Positions 38,664-50,845 of a stretch of DNA of 64,000 nucleotides are shown here, one piece after another (position 1 is the stretch's first letter; each line of letters opens with the position of its first letter). A program made the position numbers and the translations under genes. The notes below the pieces were generated by a model. It ran no database searches and had not been told where the DNA came from. It worked only from the letters and a program-made list of their open reading frames with translations. This DNA is from Gibbula magus (Eukaryota > Mollusca > Gastropoda > Trochida > Trochidae): contig CAKZFU010000065.1 of the NCBI GenBank assembly GCA_936450465.1, forward strand, positions 86,921 through 150,920. The letters run 5' to 3'.

Positions 38664-39843
38664 CAAAAGTTGTCTAGGCCAAAGTCACCTTTTGGCCCAT
38701 TTTTGGGCATGACTATAACGGCACGGGTTGCCGATAAGACGGTCACCGATTCCAAAAGGGAATGCGTCTATGCGACCGGCAGCATGTGAGCTTCCATAGG
38801 AGACCATCAAAAGTTTTCTAGGCCAAAGTGACTTTTGGCCCAAAATTGGGCCTACAGGAATGACTATAACGGCACGGTTTGCCGATAAGACGCTCACCAA
38901 TTCCAAAAGTGAATGCGTCTATGCGACCGACAGCATGTGAGCTTCCATAGGAGACCATCAAAAGTTGTCTAGGCCAAAGTCACCTTTTGGCCCATTTTTG
39001 GGCATGACTATAACGGCACGGGTTGCCGATAAGACGGTCACCGATTCCAAAAGGGAATGCGTCTATGCGACCGGCAGCATGTGAGCTTCCATAGGAGACC
39101 ATCAAAAGTTGTCTAGGCCAAAGTGACTTTTGGCCCAAAATTGGGCCTACAGGAATGACTATAATGGCACGGTTTGCCGATAAGACGCTCACCGATTCCA
39201 AAAGTGAATGCGTCTATGCGACCGACAGCATGTGAGCTTCCATAGGAGACCATCAAAAGTTGTCTAGGCCAAAGTCACCTTTTGGCCCATTTTTGGGCAT
39301 GACTATAACGGCACGGGTTGCCGATAAGACGGTCACCGATTCCAAAAGGGAATGCGTCTATGCGACCGGCAGCATGTGAGCTTCCATAGGAGACCATCAA
39401 AAGTTTTCTAGGCCAAAGTGACTTTTGGCCCAAAATTGGGCCTACAGGAATGACTATAACGGCACGGTTTGCCGATAAGACGCTCACCAATTCCAAAAGT
39501 GAATGCGTCTATGCGACCGACAGCATGTGAGCTTCCATAGGAGACCATCAAAAGTTGTCTAGGCCAAAGTCACCTTTTGGCCCATTTTTGGGCATGACTA
39601 TAACGGCACGGGTTGCCGATAAGACGGTCACCGATTCCAAAAGGGAATGCGTCTATGCGACCGGCAGCATGTGAGCTTCCATAGGAGACCATCAAAAGTT
39701 GTCTAGGCCAAAGTTACTTTTGGCCCAAAATTGGGCCTACAGGAATGACTATAATGGCACGGTTTGCCGATAAGACGCTCACCGATTCCAAAAGTGAATG
39801 CGTCTATGCGACCGACAGCATGTGAGCTTCCATAGGAGACCAT
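38664..39843 (+). repeat. 590-bp duplication with AAGTTTTCTAGG marker
   Basis: Units starting at 38664 and 39254 both contain AAGTTTTCTAGG and CTCACCAATTCC in the first B, followed by an AATGG-type dimer. The second unit has a private AAAGTTACTTTTGG at about 39711. The shared double marker makes a two-dimer tandem duplication clear. Confidence 0.88.
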
Positions 39844-42203
39844 CAAAAGTTGTCTAGGCCAAAGTCACCTTTTGGCCCATTTTTGGGCATGACTATAACG
39901 GCACGGGTTGCCGATAAGACGGTCACCGATTCCAAAAGGGAATGCGTCTATGCGACCGGCAGCATGTGAGCTTCCATAGGAGACCATCAAAAGTTGTCTA
40001 GGCCAAAGTGACTTTTGGCCCAAAATTGGGCCTACAGGAATGACTATAACGGCACGGTTTGCCGATAAGACGCTCACCGATTCCAAAAGTGAATGCGTCT
40101 ATGCGACCGACAGCATGTGAGCTTCCATAGGAGACCATCAAAAGTTGTCTAGGCCAAAGTCACCTTTTGGCCCATTTTTGGGCATGACTATAACGGCACG
40201 GGTTGCCGATAAGACGGTCACCGATTCCAAAAGGGAATGCGTCTATGCGACCGTCAGCATGTGAGCTTCCATAGGAGACCATCAAAAGTTGTCTAGGCCA
40301 AAGTGACTTTTGGCCCAAAATTAGGCCTACAGGAATGACTATAATGGCACGGTTTGCCGATAAGACGCTCACCGATTCCAAAAGTGAATGCGTCTATGCG
40401 ACCGACAGCATGTGAGCTTCCATAGGAGACCATCAACAGTTGTCTAGGCCAAAGTCACCTTTTGGCCCATTTTTGGGCATGACTATAACGGCACGGGTTG
40501 CCGATAAGACGGTCACCGATTCCAAAAGGGAATGCGTCTATGCGACCGGCAGCATGTGAGCTTCCATAGGAGACCATCAAAAGTTGTCTAGGCCAAAGTG
40601 ACTTTTGGCCCAAAATTGGGCCTACAGGAATGAATATAATGGCACGGTTTGCCGATAAGACGCTCACCGATTCCAAAAGTGAATGCGTCTATGCGACCGA
40701 CAGCATGTGAGCTTCCATAGGAGACCATCAAAAGTTGTCTAGGCCAAAGTCACCTTTTGGCCCATTTTTGGGCATGACTATAACGGCACGGGTTGCCGAT
40801 AAGACGGTCACCGATTCCAAAAGGGAATGCGTCTATGCGACCGGCAGCATGTGAGCTTCCATAGGAGACCATCAAAAGTTGTCTAGGCCAAAGTGACTTT
40901 TGGCCCAAAATTGGGCCTACAGGAATGACTATAATGGCACGGTTTGCCGATAAGACGCTCACCGATTCCAAAAGTGAATGCGTCTATGCGACCGACAGCA
41001 TGTGAGCTTCCATAGGAGACCATCAAAAGTTGTCTAGGCCAAAGTCACCTTTTGGCCCATTTTTGGGCATGACTATAACGGCACGGGTTGCCGATAAGAC
41101 GGTCACCGATTCCAAAAGGGAATGCGTCTATGCGACCGGCAGCATGTGAGCTTCCATAGGAGACCATCAAAAGTTGTCTAGGCCAAAGTGACTTTTGGCC
41201 CAAAATTGGGCCTACAGGAATGACTATAACGGCACGGTTTGCCGATAAGACGCTCACCGATTCCAAAAGTGAATGCGTCAATGCGACCGACAGCATGTGA
41301 GCTTCCATAGGAGACCATCAAAAGTTGTCTAGGCCAAAGTCACCTTTTGGCCCATTTTTGGGCATGACTATAACGGCACGGGTTGCCGATAAGACGGTCA
41401 CCGATTCCAAAAGGGAATGCGTCTATGCGACCGGCAGCATGTGAGCTTCCATAGGAGACCATCAAAAGTTGTCTAGGCCAAAGTGACTTTTGGCCCAAAA
41501 TTGGGCCTACAGGAATGACTATAATGGCACGGTTTGCCGATAAGACGCTCACCGATTCCAAAAGTGAATGCGTCTATGCGACCGACAGCATGTGAGCTTC
41601 CATAGGAGACCATCAAAAGTTGTCTAGGCCAAAGTCACCTTTTGGCCCATTTTTGGGCATGACTATAACGGCACGGGTTGCCGATAAGACGGTCACCGAT
41701 TCCAAAAGGGAATGCGTCTATGCGACCGGCAGCATGTGAGCTTCCATAGGAGACCATCAAAAGTTGTCTAGGCCAAAGTGACTTTTGGCCCAAAATTGGG
41801 CCTACAGGAATGACTATAATGGCACGGTTTGCCGATAAGACGCTCACCGATTCCAAAAGTGAATGCGTCTATGCGACCGACAGCATGTGAGCTTCCATAG
41901 GAGCCCATCAAAAGTTGTCTAGGCCAAAGTCACCTTTTGGCCCATTTTTGGGCATGACTATAACGGCACGGGTTGCCGATAAGACGGTCACCGATTCCAA
42001 AAGGGAATGCGTCTATGCGACCGGCAGCATGTGAGCTTCCATAGGAGACCATCAAAAGTTGTCTAGGCCAAAGTGACTTTTGGCCCAAAATTGGGCCTAA
42101 AGGAATGACTATAACGGCACGGTTTGCCGATAAGACGCTCACCGATTCCAAAAGTGAATGCGTCTATGCGACCGACAGCATGTGAGCTTCCATAGGAGAC
42201 CAT

Positions 42204-43088
42204 CAAAAGTTGTCTAGGCCAAAGTCACCTTTTGGCCCATTTTTGGGCATGACTATAACGGCACGGGTTGCCGATAAGACGGTCACCGATTCCAAAAGGG
42301 AATACGTCTATGCGACCGGCAGCATGTGAGCTTCCATAGGAGACCATCAAAAGTTGTCTAGGCCAAAGTGACTTTTGGCCTAAAATTGGGCCTACAGGAA
42401 TGACTATAATGGCACGGTTTGCCGATAAGACGCTCACCGATTCCAAAAGTGAATGCGTCTATGCGACCGACAGCATGTGAGCTTCCATAGGAGACCATCA
42501 AAAGTTGTCTAGGCCAAAGTCACCTTTTGGCCCATTTTTGGGCATGACTATAACGGCACGGGTTGCCGATAAGACGGTCACCGATTCCAAAAGGGAATGC
42601 GTCTATGCGACCGGCAGCATGTGAGCTTCCATAGGAGACCATCAAAAGTTGTCTAGGCCAAAGTGACTTTTGGCCCAAAATTGGGTCTACAGGAATGACT
42701 ATAACGGCACGGTTTGCCGATAAGACGCTCACCGATTCCAAAAGTGAATGCGTCTATGCGACCGACAGCATGTGAGCTTCCATAGGAGACCATCAAAAGT
42801 TGTCTAGGCCAAAGTCACCTTTTGGCCCATTTTTGGGCATGACTATAACGGCACGGGTTGCCGATAAGACGGTCACCGATTCCAAAAGGGAATACGTCTA
42901 TGCGACCGGCAGCATGTGAGCTTCCATAGGAGACCATCAAAAGTTGTCTAGGCCAAAGTGACTTTTGGCCCAAAATTGGGCCTACAGGAATGACTCTAAT
43001 GGCACGGTTTGCCGATAAGACGCTCACCGATTCCAAAAGTGAATGCGTCTATGCGACCGACAGCATGTGAGCTTCCATAGGAGACCAT
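42204..43088 (+). repeat. 590-bp spaced A variant GGAATACGTC
   Basis: A monomers at 42204 and 42794 share GGAATACGTC in place of GGAATGCGTC, each paired with a T-type B, with a C-type dimer between. Private changes are GGCCTAAAATTGG (about 42379) and GACTCTAATGG (about 43003). A two-dimer copying event is the simplest explanation. Confidence 0.8.
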
Positions 43089-43973
43089 CAAAAGTTGTCT
43101 AGGCCAAAGTCACCTTTTGGCCGATTTTTGGGCATGACTATAACGGCACGGGTTGCCGATAAGACGGTCACCGATTCCAAAAGGGAATGCGTCTATGCGA
43201 CCGGCAGCATGTGAGCTTCCATAGGAGACCATCAAAAGTTGTCTAGGCCAAAGTGACTTTTGGCCCAAAATTGGGCCTACAGGAATGACTATAACGGCAC
43301 GGTTTGCCGATAAGACGCTCACCGATTCCAAAAGTGAATGCGTCTATGCGACCGACAGCATGTGAGCTTCCATAGGAGACCATCAAAAGTTGTCTAGGCC
43401 AAAGTCACCTTTTGGCCCATTTTTGGGCATGACTATAACGGCACGGGTTGCCGATAAGACGGTCACCGATTCCAAAAGGGAATGCGTCTATGCGACCGGC
43501 AGCATGTGAGCTTCCATAGGAGACCATCAAAAGTTGTCTAGGCCAAAGTGACTTTTGGCCCAAAATTGGGCCTACAAGAATGACTATAATGGCACGGTTT
43601 ACCGATAAGACGCTCACCGATTCCAAAAGTGAATGCGTCTATGCGACCGACAGCATGTGAGCTTCCATAGGAGACCATCAAAAGTTGTCTAGGCCAAAGT
43701 CACCTTTTGGCCCATTTTTGGGCATGACTATAACGGCACGGGTTGCCGATAAGACGGTCACCGATTCCAAAAGGGAATGCGTCTATGCGACCGGCAGCAT
43801 GTGAGCTTCCATAGGAGACCATCAAAAGTTGTCTAGGCCAAAGTGACTTTTGGCCCAAAATTGGGCCTACAGGAATGACTATAATGGCACGGTTTGCCGA
43901 TAAGACGCTCACCGATTCCAAAAGTGAATGCGTCTATGCGACCGACAGCATGTGAGCTTCCATAGGAGACCAT

Positions 43974-45386
43974 CAAAAGTTGTCTAGGCCAAAGTCACCT
44001 TTTGGCCCATTTTTGGGCATGACTATAACGGCACGGGTTGCCGATAAGACGGTCACCGATTCCAAAAGGGAATGCGTCTATGCGACCGGCAGCATGTGAG
44101 CTTCCATAGGAGACCATCAAAAGTTGGCCCAAAATTGGGCCTACAGGAATGACTATAACGGCACGGTTTGCCGATAAGACGCTCACCGATTCCAAAAGTG
44201 AATGCGTCTATGCGACCGACAGCATGTGAGCTTCCATAGGAGACCATCAAAAGTTGTCTAGGCCAAAGTCACCTTTTGGCCCATTTTTGGGCATGACTAT
44301 AACGGCACGGGTTGCCGATAAGACGGTCACCGATTCCAAAAGGGAATGCGTCTATGCGACCGGCAGCATGTGAGCTTCCATAGGAGACCATCAAAAGTTG
44401 TCTAGGCCAAAGTGACTTTTGGCCCAAAATTGGGCCTACAGGAATGACTATAATGGCACGGTTTGCCGATAAGACGCTCACTGATTCCAAAAGTGAATGC
44501 GTCTATGCGACCGACAGCATGTGAGCTTCCATAGGAGACCATCAAAAGTTGTCTAGGCCAAAGTCACCTTTTGGCCCATTTTTGGGCATGACTATAACGG
44601 CACGGGTTGCCGATAAGACGGTCACCGATTCCAAAAGGGAATGCGTCTATGCGACCGGCAGCATGTGAGCTTCCATAGGAGACCATCAAAAGTTGTCTAG
44701 GCCAAAGTGACTTTTGGCCCAAAATTGGGCCTACAGGAATGAGTATAATGGCACGGTTTGCCGATAAGACGGTCACCGATTCCAAAAGTGAATGCGTCTA
44801 TGCGACCGACAGCATGTGAGCTTCCATAGGAGACCATCAAAAGTTGTCTAGGCCAAAGTCACCTTTTGGCCCATTTTTGGGCATGACTATAACGGCACGG
44901 GTTGCCGATAAGACGGTCACCGATTCCAAAAGGGAATGCGTCTATGCGACCGGCAGCATGTGAGCTTCCATAGGAGACCATCAAAAGTTGGCCCAAAATT
45001 GGGCCTACAGGAATGACTATAACGGCACGGTTTGCCGATAAGACGCTCACCGATTCCAAAAGTGAATGCGTCTATGCGACCGACAGCATGTGAGCTTCCA
45101 TAGGAGACCATCAAAAGTTGTCTAGGCCAAAGTCACCTTTTGGCCCATTTTTGGGCATGACTATAACGGCACGGGTTGCCGATAAGACGGTCACCGATTC
45201 CAAAAGGGAATGCGTCTATGCGACCGGCAGCATGTGAGCTTCCATAGGAGACCATCAAAAGTTGTCTAGGCCAAAGTGACTTTTGGCCCAAAATTAGGCC
45301 TACAGGAATGACTATAATGGCACGGTTTGCCGATAAGACGCTCACTGATTCCAAAAGTGAATGCGTCTATGCGACCGACAGCATGT
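43974..45386 (+). repeat. 864-bp unit and partial second copy, with 21-bp deletion
   Basis: The unit is three dimers, the first shortened to 274 bp by a 21-bp loss in B. There, AAAAGTTG runs straight into GCCC, at about 44126 and again at 44990. The deletion removes the left arm of the GGCCAAA/TTTGGCC dyad and has a 3-bp TTG microhomology at its edges. The following dimers at 44248 and 45112 share CTCACTGATTCC. The second copy diverges after about 45386. Confidence 0.9.
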
Positions 45387-45406
45387 GAGCTTCCATAGGA
45401 GACCAT

Positions 45407-46586
45407 CAAAAGTTGTCTAGGCCAAAGTCACCTTTTGGCCCATTTTTGGGCATGACTATAACGGCACGGGTTGCCGATAAGACGGTCACCGATTCCAAAA
45501 GGGAATGCGTCTATGCGACCGGCAGCATGTGAGCTTCCATAGGAGACCATCAAAAGTTGTCTAGGCCAAAGTGACTTTTGGCCCAAAATTGGGCCTACAG
45601 GAATGACTATAACAGCACGGTTTGCCGATAAGACGCTCACCGATTCCAAAAGTGAATGCGTCTATGCGACCGACAGCATGTGAGCTTCCATAGGAGACCA
45701 TCAAAAGTTGTCTAGGCCAAAGTCACCTTTTGGCCCATTTGTGGGCATGACTATAACGGCACGGGTTGCCGATAAGACGGTCACCGATTCCAAAAGGGAA
45801 TGCGTCTATGCGACCGGCAGCATGTGAGCTTCCATAGGAGACCATCAAAAGTTGTCTAGGCCAAAGTGACTTTTGGCCCAAAATTGGGCCTACAGGAATG
45901 ACTATAATGGCACGGTTTGCCGATAAGACGCTCACCGATTCCAAAAGTGAATGCGTCTATGCGACCGACAGCATGTGAGCTTCCATAGGAGACCATCAAA
46001 AGTTGTCTAGGCCAAAGTCACCTTTTGGCCCATTTTTGGGCATGAATATAACGGCACGGGTTGCCGATAAGACGGTCACCGATTCCAAAAGGGAATGCGT
46101 CTATGCGACCGGCAGCATGTGAGCTTCCATAGGAGACCATCAAAAGTTGTCTAGGCCAAAGTCACTTTTGGCCCAAAATTGGGCCTACAGGAATGACTAT
46201 AACAGCACGGTTTGCCGATAAGACGCTCACCGATTCCAAAAGTGAATGCGTCTATGCGACCGACAGCATGTGAGCTTCCATAGGAGACCATCAAAAGTTG
46301 TCTAGGCCAAAGTCACCTTTTGGCCCATTTGTGGGCATGACTATAACGGCACGGGTTGCCGATAAGACGGTCACCGATTCCAAAAGGGAATGCGTCTATG
46401 CGACCGGCAGCATGTGAGCTTCCATAGGAGACCATCAAAAGTTGTCTAGGCCAAAGTGACTTTTGGCCCAAAATTGGGCCTACAGGAATGACTATAACGG
46501 CACGGTTTGCCGATAAGACGCTCACCGATTCCAAAAGTGAATGCGTCTATGCGACCGACAGCATGTGAGCTTCCATAGGAGACCAT
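45407..46586 (+). repeat. 590-bp duplication with AACAGC and TTTGTGGGC markers
   Basis: Units at 45407 and 45997 each hold a B with AACAGCACGG, followed by an A with CCCATTTGTGGGCATG. The second unit also has CATGAATATAACGG and AAAGTCACTTTTGG, the latter an A-like first base step in a B monomer. Confidence 0.85.
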
Positions 46587-47176
46587 CAAAAGTTGTCTAG
46601 GCCAAAGTCACCTTTTGGCCCATTTTTGGGCATGACTATAACGGCACGGGTTGCCGATAAGACGGTCACCGATTCCAAAAGGGAATGCGTCTATGCGACC
46701 GGCAGCATGTGAGCTTCCATAGGAGACCATCAAAAGTTGTCTAGGCCAAAGTGACTTTTGGCCCAAAATTGGGCCTACAGGAATGACTATAATGGCACGG
46801 TTTGCCGATAAGACGCTCACCGATTCCAAAAGTGAATGCGTCTATGCGACCGACAGCATGTGAGCTTCCATAGGAGACCATCAAAAGTTGTCTAGGCCAA
46901 AGTCACCTTTTGGCCCATTTTTGGGCATGACTATAACGGCACGGGTTGCCGATAAGACGGTCACCGATTCCAAAAGGGAATGCGTCTATGCGACCGGCAG
47001 CATGTGAGCTTCCATAGGAGACCATCAAAAGTTGTCTAGGCCAAAGTGACTTTTGGCCCAAAATTGGGCCTACAGGAATGACTATAATGGCACGGTTTGC
47101 CGATAAGACGCTCACCGATTCCAAAAGTGAATGCGTCTATGCGACCGACAGCATGTGATCTTCCATAGGAGACCAT

Positions 47177-50112
47177 CAAAAGTTGTCTAGGCCAAAGTCA
47201 CCTTTTGGCCCATTTTTGGGCATGACTATAACGGCACGGGTTGCCGATAAGACGGTCACCGATTCCAAAAGTGAATGCGTCTATGAGACCGACAGCATGT
47301 GAGCTTCCATAGGAGACCATCAAAAGTTGTCTAGGCCAAAGTCACCTTTTGGCCCATTTTTGGGCATGAATATAACGGCACGGGTTGCCGATAAGACGGT
47401 CACCGATTCCAAAAGGGAATGCGTCTATGCGACCGGCAGCATGTGATCTTCCATAGGAGACCATCAAAAGTTGTCTAGGCCAAAGTGACTTTTGGCCCAA
47501 AATTGGGCCTACAAGAATGACTATAACAGCACGGTTTGCCGATAAGACGCTCACCGATTCCAAAAGTGAATGCGTCTATGCGACCGACAGCATGTGAGCT
47601 TCCATAGGAGACCATCAAAAGTTGTCTAGGCCAAAGTCACCTTTTGGCCCATTTTTGGGCATGACTATAACGGCACGGGTTGCCGATAAGACGGTCACCG
47701 ATTCCAAAAGGGAATGCGTCTATGCGACCGGCAGCATGTGAGCTTCCATAGGAGACCATCAAAAGTTGTCTAGGCCAAAGTGACTTTTGGCCCAAAATTG
47801 GGCCTACAGGAATGACTATAACGGCACGGTTTGCCGATAAGACGCTCACCGATTCCAAAAGTGAATGCGTCTATGCAACCGACAGCATGTGAGCTTCCAT
47901 AGGAGACCATCAAAAGTTGTCTAGGCCAAAGTCACCTTTTGGCCCATTTTTGGGCATGACTATAACGGCACGGGTTGCCGATAAGACGGTCACCGATTCC
48001 AAAAGTGAATGCGTCTATGAGACCGACAGCATGTGAGCTTCCATAGGAGACCATCAAAAGTTGTCTAGGCCAAAGTCACCTTTTGGCCCATTTTTGGGCA
48101 TGAATGTAACGGCACGGGTTGCCGATAAGACGGTCACCGATTCCAAAAGGGAATGCGTCTATGCGACCGGCAGCATGTGATCTTCCATAGGAGACCATCA
48201 AAAGTTGTCTAGGCCAAAGTGACTTTTGGCCCAAAATTGGGCCTACAAGAATGACTATAACAGCACGGTTTGCCGATAAGACGCTCACCGATTCCAAAAG
48301 TGAATGCGTCTATGCGACCGACAGCATGTGAGCTTCCATAGGAGACCATCAAAAGTTGTCTAGGCCAAAGTCACCTTTTGGCCCATTTTTGGGCATGACT
48401 TTAACGGCACGGGTTGCCGATAAGACGGTCACCGATTCCAAAAGGGAATGCGTCTATGCGACCGGCAGCATGTGAGCTTCCATAGGAGACCATCAAAAGT
48501 TGTCTAGGCCAAAGTGACTTTTGGCCCAAAATTGGGCCTACAGGAATGACTATAACGGCACGGTTTGCCGATAAGACGCTCACCGATTCCAAAAGTGAAT
48601 GCGTCTATGCAACCGACAGCATGTGAGCTTCCATAGGAGACCATCAAAAGTTGTCTAGGCCAAAGTCACCTTTTGGCCCATTTTTGGGCATGACTATAAC
48701 GGCACGGGTTGCCGATAAGACGGTCACCGATTCCAAAAGTGAATGCGTCTATGAGACCGACAGCATGTGAGCTTCCATAGGAGACCATCAAAAGTTGTCT
48801 AGGCCAAAGTCACCTTTTGGCCCATTTTTGGGCATGAATATAACGGCACGGGTTGCCGATAAGACGGTCACCGATTCCAAAAGGGAATGCGTCTATGCGA
48901 CCGGCAGCATGTGATCTTCCATAGGAGACCATCAAAAGTTGTCTAGGCCAAAGTGACTTTTGGCCCAAAATTGGGCCTACAAGAATGACTATAACAGAAC
49001 GGTTTGCCGATAAGACGCTCACCGATTCCAAAAGTGAATGCGTCTATGCGACCGACAGCATGTGAGCTTCCATAGGAGACCATCAAAAGTTGTCTAGGCC
49101 AAAGTCACCTTTTGGCCCATTTTTGGGCATGACTATAACGGCACGGGTTGCCGATAAGACGGTCACCGATTCCAAAAGGGAATGCGTCTATGCGACCGGC
49201 AGCATGTGAGCTTCCATAGGAGACCATCAAAAGTTGTCTAGGCCAAAGTGACTTTTGGCCCAAAATTGGGCCTACAGGAATGACTATAACGGCACGGTTT
49301 GCCGATAAGACGCTCACCGATTCCAAAAGTGAATGCGTCTATGCAACCGACAGCATGTGAGCTTCCATAGGAGACCATCAAAAGTTGTCTAGGCCAAAGT
49401 CACCTTTTGGCCCATTTTTGGGCATGACTATAACGGCACGGGTTGCCGATAAGACGGTCACCGATTCCAAAAGTGAATGCGTCTATGAGACCGACAGCAT
49501 GTGAGCTTCCATAGGAGACCATCAAAAGTTGTCTAGGCCAAAGTCACCTTTTGGCCCATTTTTGGGCATGAATATAACGGCACGGGTTGCCGATAAGACG
49601 GTCACCGATTCCAAAAGGGAATGCGTCTATGCGACCGGCAGCATGTGATCTTCCATAGGAGACCATCAAAAGTTGTCTAGGCCAAAGTGACTTTTGGCCC
49701 AAAATTGGGCCTACAAGAATGACTATAACAGCACGGTTTGCCGATAAGACGCTCACCGATTCCAAAAGTGAATGCGTCTATGCGACCGACAGCATGTGAG
49801 CTTCCATAGGAGACCATCAAAAGTTGTCTAGGCCAAAGTCACCTTTTGGCCCATTTTTGGGCATGACTATAACGGCACGGGTTGCCGATAAGACGGTCAC
49901 CGATTCCAAAAGGGAATGCGTCTATGCGACCGGCAGCATGTGAGCTTCCATAGGAGACCATCAAAAGTTGTCTAGGCCAAAGTGACTTTTGGCCCAAAAT
50001 TGGGCCTACAGGAATGACTATAACGGCACGGTTTGCCGATAAGACGCTCACCGATTCCAAAAGTGAATGCGTCTATGCAACCGACAGCATGTGAGCTTCC
50101 ATAGGAGACCAT
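47177..50112 (+). repeat. Four tandem copies of a 734-bp five-monomer higher-order repeat
   Basis: Each unit is hybrid-A-B-A-B (144+144+151+144+151 bp), at 47177-47910, 47911-48644, 48645-49378 and 49379-50112. Markers held by all four: CTATGAGACCGAC in the leading A/B hybrid, CATGAATATAACGG (GAATGTAAC in copy 2) and GTGATCTTCC in the second monomer, CTACAAGAATG with AACAG in the third, and CTATGCAACCGAC in the fifth. Private changes are GACTTTAACGG in copy 2 (about 48398) and AACAGAACGG in copy 3 (about 48987). GTGATCTTCC also occurs once just upstream (about 47155). CTATGCAACC persists once more at about 50370, marking the fading edges. Confidence 0.95.
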
Positions 50113-50702
50113 CAAAAGTTGTCTAGGCCAAAGTCACCTTTTGGCCCATTTTTGGGCATGACTATAACGGCACGGGTTGCCGATAAGACGGTCACCGATT
50201 CCAAAAGGGAATGCGTCTATGCGACCGGCAGCATGTGAGCTTCCATAGGAGACCATCAAAAGTTGGCTAGGCCAAAGTGACTTTTGGCCCAAAATTGGGC
50301 CTACAGGAATGACTATAACGGCACGGTTTGCCGATAAGACGCTCACCGATTCCAAAAGTGAATGCGTCTATGCAACCGACAGCATGTGAGCTTCCATAGG
50401 AGACCATCAAAAGTTGTCTAGGCCAAAGTCACCTTTTGGCCAATTTTTGGGCATGACTATAACGGCACGGGTTGCCGATAAGACGGTCACCGATTCCAAA
50501 AGGGAATGCGTCTATGCGACCGGCAGCATGTGAGCTTCCATAGGAGACCATCAAAAGTTGTCTAGGCCAAAGTGACTTTTGGCCCAAAATTGGGCCTACA
50601 GGAATGACTATAACGGCACGGTTTGCCGATAAGACGCTCACCGATTCCAAAAGTGAATGCGTCTATGCGACCGACAGCATGTGAGCTTCCATAGGAGACC
50701 AT

Positions 50703-50845
50703 CAAAAGTTGTCTAGGCCAAAGTGACTTTTGGCCCATTTTTGGGCATGACTATAACGGCACGGGTTGCCGATAAGACGCTCACCGATTCCAAAAGTGAA
50801 TGCGTCTATGCGACCGACAGCATGTGAGCTTCCATAGGAGACCAT
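50703..50845 (+). repeat. 143-bp B-A-B mosaic monomer
   Basis: The monomer opens GTGACTTTTGG like B, continues with the A core CCCATTTTTGGGCATG and CGGGTTGCC, then ends with the B sites ACGCTCACC, AGTGAAT and GACCGACAGC. It is one base shorter than A because B has one fewer base before the TTTT run. At least two switches are needed, so short conversion tracts are likelier than one crossover. Confidence 0.88.

Larger units (their letters stand above)
38074..47176 (+). repeat. Interleaved C- and T-type B monomers
   Basis: The dimers stay in register but B alternates between AACGG (C) and AATGG (T). From 38664 to about 40430 the order is C-T-C-T-C-T, and again from about 41909 to 43678. From 43089 to about 45386 C-T-T patterns occur. 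This looks like a young four-monomer (590-bp) or six-monomer higher-order repeat. All the A monomers nearby are nearly identical. Confidence 0.8.
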
